From NCBI GenBank assembly GCA_031553805.1, contig JAVBLC010000004.1, positions 58,287-122,286 of the forward strand: 64,000 nucleotides of DNA, written 5' to 3'. Both the position numbers and the translations under genes were made by a program. Source of the DNA: JAITVB01 sp031553805 (GTDB taxonomy: Bacteria; Bacteroidota; Bacteroidia; Bacteroidales; Rikenellaceae). Shown piece after piece: positions 30,256 to 38,678 of this stretch; positions within the stretch are counted from its first letter, which is position 1, and the number at the start of each line of letters is the position of its first letter. The notes beneath the pieces were generated by a model. That model searched no databases. It was not told the DNA's origin and was given only the letters and a program-made list of their open reading frames with translations.

Positions 30256-31308
30256 ATGGCAAAAATGAATTTCGGCGGCGTTGAAGAGAACGTTGTCACC
30301 CGGGAAGAGTTCCCGTTGAGCAAGGCGCTCGATACGCTCAAGAACGAAACCATCGCCGTGATCGGTTACGGCGTGCAGGGCCCCGGCCAGTCGCTCAACC
30401 TGAAAGACAACGGCTTTAACGTGATCGTCGGCCAGCGCAAGGATTCGAAAACTTGGGACAAGGCCATCGCCGACGGTTGGGTGCCGGGCAAAACGCTCTT
30501 CGAAATCGAAGAGGCTTGCGAACGGGCGACCATCATTCAATACCTGCTCTCTGACGCAGCTCAGATCGCCGTGTGGCCCACGATCAAAAAATACCTCACC
30601 CCGGGCAAAACGCTCTATTTCTCGCACGGGTTTGCGGTGACCTACAAGGAACGCACCGGCATCGTACCCCCGGCCGACGTCGACGTCGTTCTCGTAGCCC
30701 CCAAGGGATCGGGTACCAGCCTGCGCCGCCTGTTCCTCGAAGGGCGCGGCCTGAACTCGAGCTACGCTATCTTCCAGGACGCCACCGGCAAAGCTTTCGA
30801 CAAGGTCGTAGCCCTCGGTATCGGTGTGGGTTCGGGCTACCTGTTCGAAACCACGTTCAAAAAAGAGGTTTACTCTGACCTGACCGGCGAACGCGGTACG
30901 CTCATGGGCGCCATTCAGGGCATCTTCGCCGCCCAATACCAGGTGCTCCGCGAAAACGGCCACACCCCCTCGGAAGCTTTTAATGAAACCGTCGAAGAGC
31001 TCACTCAATCGTTGATGCCGCTCGTAGCCGAAAACGGTATGGACTGGATGTACGCCAACTGCTCGACCACCGCTCAGCGCGGCGCACTCGACTGGTGGAA
31101 ACCCTTTCGTGATGCTACGTTACCGGTATTCCAAAAGTTATATGCCGAGGTAGCCTGCGGCAACGAAGCCCAGCGCTCCATCGACACCAACAGCAAGCCC
31201 GACTATCGCGCCGGCCTCGAAGCCGAACTCAAAGACCTCCGCGAAAGCGAAATGTGGCAAGCCGGAGCAACCGTCCGCAGCCTCCGCCCCGAACGCGCTA
31301 AGAAGTAA
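30256..31308 (+). CDS. ilvC: Ketol-acid reductoisomerase
   Basis: A 350-residue NAD(P)H- and Mg-dependent enzyme: isomerisation and reduction of acetolactate and acetohydroxybutyrate. The Rossmann motif is IGYGVQGPG near residue 36, where class I enzymes have GxGSQG; the following GQRKDSKTW loop sets cofactor choice. Mg/substrate motifs (VAPKGSG; the FE(T)TFKKEVYSDLTGERG segment; the ELTQSLMPL helix) are in order. Last gene of the operon. It is followed by a compound repeat with a 27-bp hairpin that can end transcription. Length matches the short class I form used by Bacteroidota. Confidence 0.96.
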   Translation: MAKMNFGGVEENVVTREEFPLSKALDTLKNETIAVIGYGVQGPGQSLNLKDNGFNVIVGQRKDSKTWDKAIADGWVPGKTLFEIEEACERATIIQYLLSDAAQIAVWPTIKKYLTPGKTLYFSHGFAVTYKERTGIVPPADVDVVLVAPKGSGTSLRRLFLEGRGLNSSYAIFQDATGKAFDKVVALGIGVGSGYLFETTFKKEVYSDLTGERGTLMGAIQGIFAAQYQVLRENGHTPSEAFNETVEELTQSLMPLVAENGMDWMYANCSTTAQRGALDWWKPFRDATLPVFQKLYAEVACGNEAQRSIDTNSKPDYRAGLEAELKDLRESEMWQAGATVRSLRPERAKK

Positions 31309-31316
31309 GGCCGCAC

Positions 31317-31588
31317 GGACGGCATAGAACTGCGCCTTTTTATAAAAAGGCGCCCCAAAAATTTCTCTGAGAAACTTCGTTTCTCCTGACTTACTTTACT
31401 CAGACCTAAAAAAGGTTCATCAGAAAGCCCCCTCTCCTGTAACGCTTCGATAATTTCGAGCGTTGCAATGGAGAGGGGGCTTTCTGATGAACCTTTACTA
31501 AATCTAAGCAAGGGGGGGCAAGCGATACGCAGTATCGCAGAAAAGTTTTTGGTGCCGCTTTTTACAAAAAGCGGCAGTTCCAGGCGGC
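31317..31588. repeat. Compound palindromic element, copy 1 (arm Y - hairpin - arm X)
   Basis: About 272 bp that fill the ilvC-metY gap. Left arm (Y): GGCATAGAACTGCGCC, the palindrome GCGCCTTTTTATAAAAAGGCGC at 31332-31353, AAAAATTTCT, a small palindrome GAGAAACTTCGTTTCTC, TGACTTACTTTACTCAG. Centre: perfect 27-bp arms at 31411-31437 and 31470-31496. Right arm (X, inverted): AAGCAAG...CGATACGCAGTATCG, then the palindrome GCCGCTTTTTACAAAAAGCGGC at 31554-31575, then AGTTCCAGGC. The same X and Y arms occur in swapped order at 57831-58159. The centre should act as a bidirectional terminator for ilvC and metY. Confidence 0.85.
31411..31496. terminator. 27-bp perfect hairpin between ilvC and metY
   Basis: AAAGGTTCATCAGAAAGCCC and the next seven bases pair perfectly with 31470-31496. 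An inner stem (AACGCTTCGA/TCGAGCGTT) extends it. It is far longer than ordinary terminators of this genome and is shared in core sequence with 57980-58054. Confidence 0.75.
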
Positions 31589-31598
31589 CCGCACCGAC

Positions 31599-32888
31599 CT
31601 ACTTCGTAGCGGCTTCGAGGGCTTGGGCGATGTCGGCGAGGATGTCTTCGATGTCTTCGATGCCTACGGAGAACCGGATTAGGTCGGGGGTTACGCCGGC
31701 GGCCACTAACTGTTCATCGGTTAATTGACGATGGGTATGGCTGGCGGGGTGGAGCACCGAGGTGCGTGCGTCGGCTACGTGAGTGACGATGGCGGCTAAT
31801 TTGAGCGAGTCCATGAAACGGATGGAGAGGTCGCGTCCGCCTTTGAGGCCGAAGGTGAGCACACCACACGAGCCGTTGGGCAGGTACTTTTGGGCTAAAC
31901 CGTAATATTTATCGCCGGGCAGGCCGCAGTAATGCACCCAGGCCACGCGCGAATCTTTTTGGAGAAATTCGGCAACGGCCTGCGCATTGTCGCAATGGCG
32001 CGGCATACGCAGGTGCAGGGTTTCGAGGCCAAGGTTGAGCAGGAAAGCGTTTTCCGGCGCCTGGATCGACCCCAAATCCCGCATCAGTTGCACCGTAGCC
32101 TTTACCAGATACGCCGCGCGGCCGAATGATTTCGTGTAGGTCAGCCCGTGGTAAGAGTCGTCGGGGGTGGTCAGACCGGGAAACTTCTCGGCCTGGGCGT
32201 CCCAGTCGAAGTTTCCGCTGTCGACCACTACGCCGCCGACGCTGGTGGCATGGCCGTCCATGTATTTGGTCGTGGAGTGGATGACGATGTCGGCCCCCCA
32301 TTCAAACGGGCGGCAGTTGATGGGCGTGGCAAAGGTATTATCGACGATCAGCGGCACACCCTGGCTGTGGGCGATACGAGCCATCCGTTCGATGTCGAGC
32401 ACCGACCCGGCAGGGTTGGCGATCGTTTCGCCAAAGAGTGCCTTTGTATTCGGACGAAATGCCTTTTTAATCTCTTCGTCGCTGGCTTCCTGATCGACAA
32501 ACGTTACCTCGATCCCGAGCTTTTTGAGCGTCACCGAAAACAGGTTGAACGTGCCGCCATATATGGCCGAAGCGCTCACCACGTGGTCGCCGGCCGAGCA
32601 AATATTAAAGATCGAGTAGAACGCGGCCGCCTGTCCCGACGAGGTAAGCATAGCCCCCACCCCGCCTTCGAGCGCGGCGATTTTCGAAGCCACGGCATCG
32701 TTGGTCGGATTTTGCAGGCGGGTATAAAAATAACCGCTCTCTTCCAGGTCGAACAGTTTGGCCATTTGTTCGCTGGTTTCGTATTTGAAGGTGGTACTTT
32801 GGTAGATCGGCAGGATGCGGGGCTCACCTTTCTTGGGCTGCCACCCCGCCTGGACACAGAGCGTCCCGGGTTTTTGTTTCTTTTCCAT
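31599..32888 (-). CDS. metY: O-acetylhomoserine sulfhydrylase (aminocarboxypropyltransferase)
   Basis: A 429-residue PLP enzyme of the Cys/Met metabolism family that makes homocysteine directly from O-acetylhomoserine and sulfide. The PLP lysine is K208 in IHSTTKYMDGH. The N-terminal YFYTRLQNPTNDAVASKIAALEGG, the SSGQAA loop and VDNTFATPINCRPFEWGAD are typical of the long MetY type, as is the length of about 430 residues (MetB/MetC are about 380). It follows obgE by 22 bp on the same strand. Its 3' end abuts the compound repeat. Confidence 0.93.
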   Translation of the reverse strand: MEKKQKPGTLCVQAGWQPKKGEPRILPIYQSTTFKYETSEQMAKLFDLEESGYFYTRLQNPTNDAVASKIAALEGGVGAMLTSSGQAAAFYSIFNICSAGDHVVSASAIYGGTFNLFSVTLKKLGIEVTFVDQEASDEEIKKAFRPNTKALFGETIANPAGSVLDIERMARIAHSQGVPLIVDNTFATPINCRPFEWGADIVIHSTTKYMDGHATSVGGVVVDSGNFDWDAQAEKFPGLTTPDDSYHGLTYTKSFGRAAYLVKATVQLMRDLGSIQAPENAFLLNLGLETLHLRMPRHCDNAQAVAEFLQKDSRVAWVHYCGLPGDKYYGLAQKYLPNGSCGVLTFGLKGGRDLSIRFMDSLKLAAIVTHVADARTSVLHPASHTHRQLTDEQLVAAGVTPDLIRFSVGIEDIEDILADIAQALEAATK

Positions 32889-32910
32889 GTTGTATGTGGT
32901 AATGTTTGAT

Positions 32911-33906
32911 TTACGATTTTTGGAGGGCTTCCCAAAGCATATCCTTGAGTTGCTCGATGTGGAAACCCGTCACGGACGAAATGAAGACGGTGGGCAGGGG
33001 CGGCATTCCCCCGGCGGCCATCTCGTCCATAAGCTCGTCGTCGAGCATATCCGACTTGGTGACCGCCAGGATGCGTTCCTTGTCTAACAGTTCGGGATTG
33101 TAAAGCTCCAGTTCGCGGAGCAGGACGTTGTATTCGGCCACGATGTCTTTCGTGTCGGCTGGGATCATAAACAGCAGGATCGAGTTGCGCTCGATGTGGC
33201 GCAGGAAACGGGTGCCGATGCCTTTGCCCAGGTGCGCCCCCTCGATGATGCCCGGACTGTCGGCCATCACGAACGAGCGGTGGTCGCGGTAGGCGACGAT
33301 GCCCAGGTTGGGTTCGAGCGTGGTGAAAGCATAATCGGCAATCTTGGGCTTGGCGGCCGAGACGACCGAGAGCAGCGTCGATTTACCCGCATTCGGGAAA
33401 CCAACCAACCCGACGTCGGCCAGTACTTTCAGTTCGAGGATGTACCATCCCTCACGGCCCTCTTCGCCGGGTTGCGAATAGCGGGGCGCCTGGTTGGTCG
33501 CCGTGCGGAAATGCCAGTTGCCCAACCCCCCGCGGCCGCCGGCCAATACGGTAAATTCCTCGCCGTCGGCCGTCACCTCGCCGATGTATTCGCCCGTTTC
33601 GGCGTCTCGCACGACGGTGCCCAGGGGCACCTGGACGATGACGTCCTTGCCGTCCTTGCCATGACGCTTGGCGCCGTGGCCATGTTCGCCGTTCTCGGCG
33701 AAAAGGTGGCGTTGGTATTTGAGGTGGATCAACGTCCAATATTGCGAATTACCGTGCAGGATGATGCTCCCGCCGCGGCCGCCGTCGCCCCCGTCGGGTC
33801 CGCCGAACTCGACGAACTTCTCGCGCCGGAAGTGGCTCGAACCGCCGCCGCCGCCGCCCGACCGCAGGAATACTTTTACGTAATCGACAAAATTGGACCC
33901 TGACAT
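32911..33906 (-). CDS. obgE: GTPase Obg (CgtA)
   Basis: A 331-residue essential GTPase of ribosome assembly and stress control. The Gly-rich Obg fold occupies 1-158 (FLRSGGGGGGSSHFRREKF; GPDGGDGGRGGS). The G domain starts with G1 GFPNAGKST at 169-177, then the switch TTLEP, G3 ADSPGIIEGA and G4 TKSD. The usual C-terminal OCT domain is missing, as in other Bacteroidota Obg proteins. The ATG at 33906 begins the conserved MSGSNFVDYV; in-frame codons further upstream cross the promoter. A TATCTTTG box stands 20 bp upstream. Confidence 0.95.
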   Translation of the reverse strand: MSGSNFVDYVKVFLRSGGGGGGSSHFRREKFVEFGGPDGGDGGRGGSIILHGNSQYWTLIHLKYQRHLFAENGEHGHGAKRHGKDGKDVIVQVPLGTVVRDAETGEYIGEVTADGEEFTVLAGGRGGLGNWHFRTATNQAPRYSQPGEEGREGWYILELKVLADVGLVGFPNAGKSTLLSVVSAAKPKIADYAFTTLEPNLGIVAYRDHRSFVMADSPGIIEGAHLGKGIGTRFLRHIERNSILLFMIPADTKDIVAEYNVLLRELELYNPELLDKERILAVTKSDMLDDELMDEMAAGGMPPLPTVFISSVTGFHIEQLKDMLWEALQKS

Positions 33907-33925
33907 TTTTTCAAAGGTTGAACCG

Positions 33926-33933
33926 CAAAGATA
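33926..33933 (-). promoter_or_regulatory. -7 box for obgE-metY
   Basis: TATCTTTG on the minus strand, 20 bp before the obgE start; a very short leader. Confidence 0.62.
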
Positions 33934-34111
33934 AGGCAAAAAACGAAGTAATCCATACGTATTTCTACCCAATCGGGGCCAGAGGATATTCCAAAGCACT
34001 TTTTATCGTCCTACATAAAAATCAAAAAACAAAGCCAGCGAAAAGAGATAAACCTTTTTCTTCTGTTTTGTTAAAATCGCGCGGCTATTTTCCCCACCTG
34101 CAATTTTTTGC

Positions 34112-34172
34112 TACTTTTGTCCGAGCAAGGTCAGTTCTCCCGGGTGCCGGGAGGCACTTTTTCGTACTTTTG
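34112..34172 (+). promoter_or_regulatory. Twin -7 boxes flanking a palindrome before asnA
   Basis: Identical TACTTTTG boxes stand at 34112-34119 and 34165-34172. Between them is the family-B palindrome CTCCCGGGTGCCGGGAG (34137-34153) followed by GCAC. The first box has a T-rich -33 region (TTTTC at 34088); the second has GC-rich palindrome DNA there. The layout looks like insertion of the palindrome with duplication of the box, or a double promoter. Confidence 0.55.
34137..34157 (+). repeat. GC-rich palindromic repeat, family B (variant B1), asnA leader
   Basis: CTCCCGGGTGCCGGGAG plus GCAC, the same 21 bases as at 56448-56468. It lies between the first -7 box and the asnA ATG, so it would be in the 5' leader. 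Confidence 0.82.
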
Positions 34173-34201
34173 CAGGAACGCAAAAACAAGAGGAGAAAGC
34201 A

Positions 34202-35239
34202 ATGAATATCATAAAGCCCGAAAACTACAAAAATCTGTTGGGCAACGCCGAAAACACCGAGAAGGCGATCAAGCTGCTCAAGGATATGTTCCAGGCCAAC
34301 CTGTCGGCCCAGTTGTCGTTGCTGCGCGTGACGGCGCCGATGGTGGTGATGTCGGGCACGGGGATCAACGACGACCTGAACGGCGTCGAGCGCGCCGTCG
34401 CCTTCCCGATCAAGGACATGGACGACCGCCGGGCCGAAGTGGTCCACTCGCTCGCCAAGTGGAAACGCCTCAAACTGGCCGAACTGGGTGAAGAGCCCGG
34501 CCGCGGCATCTACACCGACATGAACGCCCTGCGCCCGGACGAGGAGTTGGACAACATCCACTCGATCTACGTCGACCAGTGGGACTGGGAACGCGTCATC
34601 CACCGCAACGAACGCACCGTGGCCTTCCTCAAAAAGATGGTGCGTCGTATCTATGAAGCGATCAAGGTGACCGAGAACCGGCTCTACGTCGAGTTTCCGA
34701 TCCTGCGTCCGATGCTGCCCGAGCACATCCACTTCATCTGGGCCGAGGAACTTTTACAGTTATATCCGGATAAGACACCTAAAGAACGCGAGAATGCGAT
34801 TGCCGAGAAATACGGCGCGGTGTTCGTGATGGGCATCGGCGGTACGCTTTCCTGCGGCGAACCCCACGACGGCCGCGCGCCCGACTACGACGACTGGAGC
34901 TCGCCCAACGACGAGAACCACCGCGGCCTCAACGGCGATCTGCTGTTGTGGAATCCGGTGCTGAACAGCTCTCTGGAGATCTCTTCGATGGGCATCCGCG
35001 TCGACGAAAAAGCGATGGAAGAGCAACTCGCCCTGCGCGGCGAAGAGGCCCGCAAAGAACTTTTTTTCCACAAGAAATTATTGGCAGGCGAATTGCCTTA
35101 CACCATCGGCGGGGGCATCGGCCAAAGCCGCCTGTGTATGTTCCTTTTGAGAAAAGCACATATCGGAGAAGTTCAAAGTAGTATATGGCCTGACGCTATG
35201 CGAACAGAGTGCAAGGAAGCAGGGATTGTTTTGGCCTAA
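34202..35239 (+). CDS. asnA: Aspartate-ammonia ligase (asparagine synthetase A)
   Basis: A 345-residue class II-synthetase-like enzyme that makes asparagine from aspartate and free ammonia with ATP, cytosolic. Family segments are clear: LSRV-type N-terminus (LSLLRVTAPM), the GINDDLNGVERAVAFPIKD motif, LAKWKR, HSIYVDQWDWE, the Cys/Gly-rich GIGGTLSCGEPHDGRAPDYDDWS and the C-terminal YTIGGGIGQSRLCMFLL. The size is close to E. coli AsnA (330). The leader carries a family-B palindrome. The CPBP protease gene follows after 30 bp. Confidence 0.96.
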   Translation: MNIIKPENYKNLLGNAENTEKAIKLLKDMFQANLSAQLSLLRVTAPMVVMSGTGINDDLNGVERAVAFPIKDMDDRRAEVVHSLAKWKRLKLAELGEEPGRGIYTDMNALRPDEELDNIHSIYVDQWDWERVIHRNERTVAFLKKMVRRIYEAIKVTENRLYVEFPILRPMLPEHIHFIWAEELLQLYPDKTPKERENAIAEKYGAVFVMGIGGTLSCGEPHDGRAPDYDDWSSPNDENHRGLNGDLLLWNPVLNSSLEISSMGIRVDEKAMEEQLALRGEEARKELFFHKKLLAGELPYTIGGGIGQSRLCMFLLRKAHIGEVQSSIWPDAMRTECKEAGIVLA

Positions 35240-35269
35240 GCCCCGGAAAAATTTCATATCCGAAAAATT

Positions 35270-36163
35270 ATGGACAAGCAACCGATCGAAAAAAACGAAC
35301 AGTTGACCGAAAAAGAGGCGCTGCAAAAAAGCTACCCCACCTGGAAAGACCTGTTGTCGATCATCGCAGTTTTCTTCCTGTTGTCGATCGCGGTCGGCCT
35401 GGTGGCCGGATTCGCCGGGGAGACCGGGCTCGAAGGCTTTGCCTTGTTTCTGGGTTACTGCATCCCGATGGGGGGCACGATCATCTACGCCCTCTTCCTG
35501 CAAAAACTCCGCGCGGGCGACCTGCGGGGCCTGGTCAAACTTTCGATCCACGGCCTTAACCCGCGCCTGATCCTGTGGGGCGTGGTGCTGATGTTGGCCA
35601 TCAGCATTGTGATCGAACCGCTGCTCGAGCTCTTCCCCGACCAGTGGCTCCAGGGCCTCAACGCCGTGGTCGGCAAGGGCGACGGCTGGTCGATCCTCAC
35701 CACGATCGTGGCCGCTTCGATCCTCGAAGAAACCCTCTTCCGCGGCATCATCCAGGAAGGCCTTTTTCGAAAATATGGCGCTTGGAGATCTATCGTCATT
35801 GCAGCAGTGATCTTCGGCGTGATCCACGTCATCCCGCAACAGGTGGTGGCCGCCACGCTGATGGGGCTCGTGCTGGGTTACATCTACTACAAAACCCGTT
35901 CGCTGTTGTCGGTGGTGATCCTCCACGGGGTCAACAACTCGCTGGCCCAACTGGGCCTGATGCTCTCGGGCGGCGAACCCTCGACCCTGCGCCAAGAGAT
36001 CTCCACCCCGTGGATGTATTGGACGCTCTATGCCGTGGCTGCGCTCCTGCTCATCTTTTCGCTGGTGAAAGTGGTGCTGCTCATCCGCTCCGGAAAGTTC
36101 GAAAAGATCCCCCGTCTGGGACGAAAGGCAGCCAAAACCACCCCCGAAGCCGCCGAAAGTTAA
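35270..36163 (+). CDS. CPBP-family intramembrane metalloprotease
   Basis: A 297-residue multi-pass membrane protein of the CAAX-protease/bacteriocin-processing (Abi) family. The three signature motifs are intact: E153-E154-T-L-F-R158-G, F182-G-V-I-H186, and H219-G-V-N-N223. About seven to eight membrane segments are visible, with a charged N-terminus (1-25) and a basic C-terminal tail (FEKIPRLGRKAAK). In bacteria these proteins cleave or bind substrates in the membrane, with roles in bacteriocin self-immunity or peptide maturation; the substrate here is unknown. It may be read through from asnA. Confidence 0.88.
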   Translation: MDKQPIEKNEQLTEKEALQKSYPTWKDLLSIIAVFFLLSIAVGLVAGFAGETGLEGFALFLGYCIPMGGTIIYALFLQKLRAGDLRGLVKLSIHGLNPRLILWGVVLMLAISIVIEPLLELFPDQWLQGLNAVVGKGDGWSILTTIVAASILEETLFRGIIQEGLFRKYGAWRSIVIAAVIFGVIHVIPQQVVAATLMGLVLGYIYYKTRSLLSVVILHGVNNSLAQLGLMLSGGEPSTLRQEISTPWMYWTLYAVAALLLIFSLVKVVLLIRSGKFEKIPRLGRKAAKTTPEAAES

Positions 36164-36204
36164 TCCACGGCATACTAAATTCCCGTCCCACACGTTGAAA
36201 CAAG

Positions 36205-36228
36205 AGGTATGCGCCCGCGGGCGCATAC
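36205..36228 (+). terminator. Palindromic hairpin after the CPBP protease gene
   Basis: GGTATGCGCCCGCGGGCGCATACC is a perfect 24-bp palindrome 42 bp after the stop; only a weak T-run (ATTTTC) follows, so termination strength is uncertain. Confidence 0.6.
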
Positions 36229-36274
36229 CGCCATTTTCAGGCAACGGTTTGCGCAAATAACCGGTTTCTTTTGT

Positions 36275-36282
36275 TATCTTTG
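36275..36282 (+). promoter_or_regulatory. -7 box for the periplasmic folding operon
   Basis: TATCTTTG; a TTTG stands at 36248-36251 with a 23-bp spacer, a little longer than usual. The leader then carries two family-B units. Confidence 0.62.
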
Positions 36283-36298
36283 CGCCAACAAAGTAAAA

Positions 36299-36374
36299 CC
36301 CCGGGCGCCGGGAGGTGCGTCCCCGCACAGGGAATTATTTCAAAGTTAGAAAAACTCCGGGTGCCGGGAGGCAC
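36299..36374 (+). repeat. Tandem GC-rich palindromic repeats, family B, in a 5' leader
   Basis: A first unit CCCCGGGCGCCGGGAGG (36299-36315) runs into a B2 unit GGTGCGTCCCCGCACAGGGA (36313-36332); a second B1 unit CTCCGGGTGCCGGGAG plus GCAC lies at 36355-36374. Each palindrome is preceded by a CAAAGTWARAAAA-type stretch, so the unit is duplicated together with its flank. It lies between the -7 box and the start of the lipoprotein gene. Confidence 0.8.
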
Positions 36375-36389
36375 AAAGGCCAACTGAAT

Positions 36390-37274
36390 TTGAAGCCAAC
36401 AGTCAAACATATCTTCGTCGTTCTGGCGGCCGGGCTGCTGCTCGCCTCGTGCGGGCATTTCTCGCTGTCGTCGTTTTTCCGGGGCGACCCGTTGGCCCGC
36501 GTGGGCAAAGCCGAGTTATACCTCGACGACATCCGCACGATCTTCACCCCCGGCCTCACCCCCGAAGACAGCGTGGAACTGCTCCACTCCTACGTCGACG
36601 CCTGGATCAAGCAACAACTCAAGCTCCAACTGGCCGAGGAACAACTGTCGGCCAAACAACGCGACATCGACTCGCTGGTGACCGACTACCGCAATGCACT
36701 GATGATCTTCAAGTTCGAACAACAATACCTCGACCGGCACACCGACACGCTGCTCACCGATGCCCAGTTGCGCGAATACTACGACGAGAACCGCGATGAA
36801 TTTGCCACCGCAGGGCCGATGATGAAAGCGGTCGTGGTACAGGTGCCCGACGGTTTCCGCCAGGAAAACCAGATGCGCGAAATGGCCCGCTCGGGTAACG
36901 CCGAGAAGTTGCAGGACCTGTTCGACATTTGCGTCAAGAACAACATCCCCTACACCGAGTTCACGGAGTGGACCGACATGAGCTACATCTACGCCTCGGT
37001 CCCGCGCGGCCAACAGGGCAGCGACAACGGATTGGCCGCCGACCGCAGCTTTTACGAACTCATGCGCGGCGACACCCGCTATTTCATCATCATCACCGAT
37101 CGGCTGGCAGCAGGCACTCCGATGCCTTTCTCGATGACGCGCGAGGTGATCCGCACCACCCTGCTCAACCGGCGCAAGCAAGATGCGCTGCGGCGGCTGG
37201 AAGACAGCGTTTACAACGCGGCCCAGGCCCAAAAAGAGATCGTAACTTATTTTAAAGACCCCGATACCCAATGA
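36390..37274 (+). CDS. SurA-N-like periplasmic lipoprotein
   Basis: A 294-residue lipoprotein. The best start is a TTG at 36390, which gives M-K-P-T-V-K-H, a hydrophobic core and lipobox L-L-A-S-C; upstream in-frame ATG/GTG codons would translate the palindromic leader. The mature protein has a SurA N-terminal-type helical domain (LYLDDIRTIFTPGLTPEDSVELLHSYVDAWIKQQLKLQLAEEQL) and a degenerate parvulin-like C-terminal region without clear PPIase motifs. It is the first of three tightly linked genes with a true SurA-like isomerase (ATGA overlap) and an LptA-like protein, so a chaperone role for outer-membrane proteins is likely. Confidence 0.78.
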   Translation: MKPTVKHIFVVLAAGLLLASCGHFSLSSFFRGDPLARVGKAELYLDDIRTIFTPGLTPEDSVELLHSYVDAWIKQQLKLQLAEEQLSAKQRDIDSLVTDYRNALMIFKFEQQYLDRHTDTLLTDAQLREYYDENRDEFATAGPMMKAVVVQVPDGFRQENQMREMARSGNAEKLQDLFDICVKNNIPYTEFTEWTDMSYIYASVPRGQQGSDNGLAADRSFYELMRGDTRYFIIITDRLAAGTPMPFSMTREVIRTTLLNRRKQDALRRLEDSVYNAAQAQKEIVTYFKDPDTQ

Positions 37275-38662
37275 AGAAAAACCCGGTTTTATACCTGCTG
37301 ATCGGCCTCCTCACGGTAGGAGCGGCCCGTCCCGTGCAGGCCCAGCAAAAGGTGGTGGCCGAACAGATCGTGGCCGTTGTCGGCGGATCGATGATCCTCC
37401 TTTCGGAAGTGGAACAGGCCGCCAAGCAGTTGGCAGAAGACCGCAAGCAACAGGGATATACCTCGGACAAGGATCCCCAGTGCGAAGCCCTCGAATACCT
37501 GATGATGCAGAAGTTGCTGGCCAATCAGGCGCAGTTAGACTCGCTCAAATACAACGAGGGCCGTCTGATCGGGGCGGTCGAAGACCGGGTGATCCAGCTT
37601 ACCGAAGAGATGGGGTCGGTCCGGGCGCTCGAAGCGTTCTACAAGAAACCGATCTTTCAGATCAAGGACGACCTGAAGAACCAGTACATGGACATGCAGC
37701 TCGCCCAGATGATGGAAAGCACGATCCGCGAAAGGGTAACGATCATTCCGTCGGAAGTCGAAAAATTCTACCGCAACGCGTCGAGGGACAGCCTGCCGAT
37801 GGTACCCGAGCAATACATCTATGCCCAGATCGTGATGTTCCCGCCCTCGATGGAGGCGGCCAAACTGCGCGCCCGCGAACAGTTGCTCGAAATTCGCCAG
37901 AACATCATCAACGGCAAAAGTTTCTCGTCGCAAGCGATCCTCTACTCGGTCGACGGTTCGGCCTCGCGCGGGGGCGAACTCGACGCACAACCGAAACAAG
38001 GCTTTGTGAAACCGTTTGCCGACGCGCTCGACAAACTCAAACCGGGCCAGGTGTCGGACGTGGTCGAAACCGAATTCGGGTTCCACATCATCCAACTGAT
38101 CGACCGCAAGGGCGACGTGGTGCGTGCGCGCCACATCCTGATCCGCCCCACGTTCACCACCGATGAGTTGGCCGTGAGCGAGAACAAACTCGACAGCATC
38201 GCCCGCGAGATCCGCGACGGGAAAATCTCTTTCGCCGACGCCGCACTCAAGTTCTCGCAGGACGACTACTCGAAATACAACGGCGGGGTGGTCACCAACC
38301 ACGAAATGATCGAGTACTACGGCGAAAGCGCCAAACGAACCAGCACCCGCTTCACCCGCCAGGAACTCGGCCCCGACTACCTGATGATCCGCGACCTGAA
38401 GCCGGGCGACGTTTCCGAATCGATCTCGACCCAGGACATGAAAGGTAACGAGGTGACCAAGATCGTCCAGTTACAAGAGGTCATCCCCACCCACCGGGCC
38501 AACATAAAGGAAGACTACCTGGCGATCGAAGAGCTCGCCCTGGCCCAGAAACAGAGCAAGGTCTACAACGAGTGGCTGAAAAAGAAGATGGCGGCGATGT
38601 ATATCAAAATCGACCCGCGCTTCACCTCGTGCGAATTCGACAACCCGGGTTGGATCAAATAA
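37271..38662 (+). CDS. SurA-like periplasmic peptidyl-prolyl isomerase
   Basis: A 463-residue secreted chaperone. The signal peptide ends at V-Q-A-Q (about residue 25). Next is a SurA N-terminal domain (VVAEQIVAVVGGSMILLSEVE ...), then two parvulin (rotamase) domains at about 173-275 (YSVDGSASRGGELD, FVKPFADALDKLKPGQVSD, TEFGFHIIQL) and about 283-390 (ARHILIRP, ALKFSQDDYSKYNGG), and a C-terminal helix completing the SurA core. It assists folding of outer-membrane barrels. Its ATG overlaps the preceding stop (ATGA). Confidence 0.9.
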   Translation: MKKNPVLYLLIGLLTVGAARPVQAQQKVVAEQIVAVVGGSMILLSEVEQAAKQLAEDRKQQGYTSDKDPQCEALEYLMMQKLLANQAQLDSLKYNEGRLIGAVEDRVIQLTEEMGSVRALEAFYKKPIFQIKDDLKNQYMDMQLAQMMESTIRERVTIIPSEVEKFYRNASRDSLPMVPEQYIYAQIVMFPPSMEAAKLRAREQLLEIRQNIINGKSFSSQAILYSVDGSASRGGELDAQPKQGFVKPFADALDKLKPGQVSDVVETEFGFHIIQLIDRKGDVVRARHILIRPTFTTDELAVSENKLDSIAREIRDGKISFADAALKFSQDDYSKYNGGVVTNHEMIEYYGESAKRTSTRFTRQELGPDYLMIRDLKPGDVSESISTQDMKGNEVTKIVQLQEVIPTHRANIKEDYLAIEELALAQKQSKVYNEWLKKKMAAMYIKIDPRFTSCEFDNPGWIK

Positions 38663-38678
38663 TTAAAGGTACATCGGC

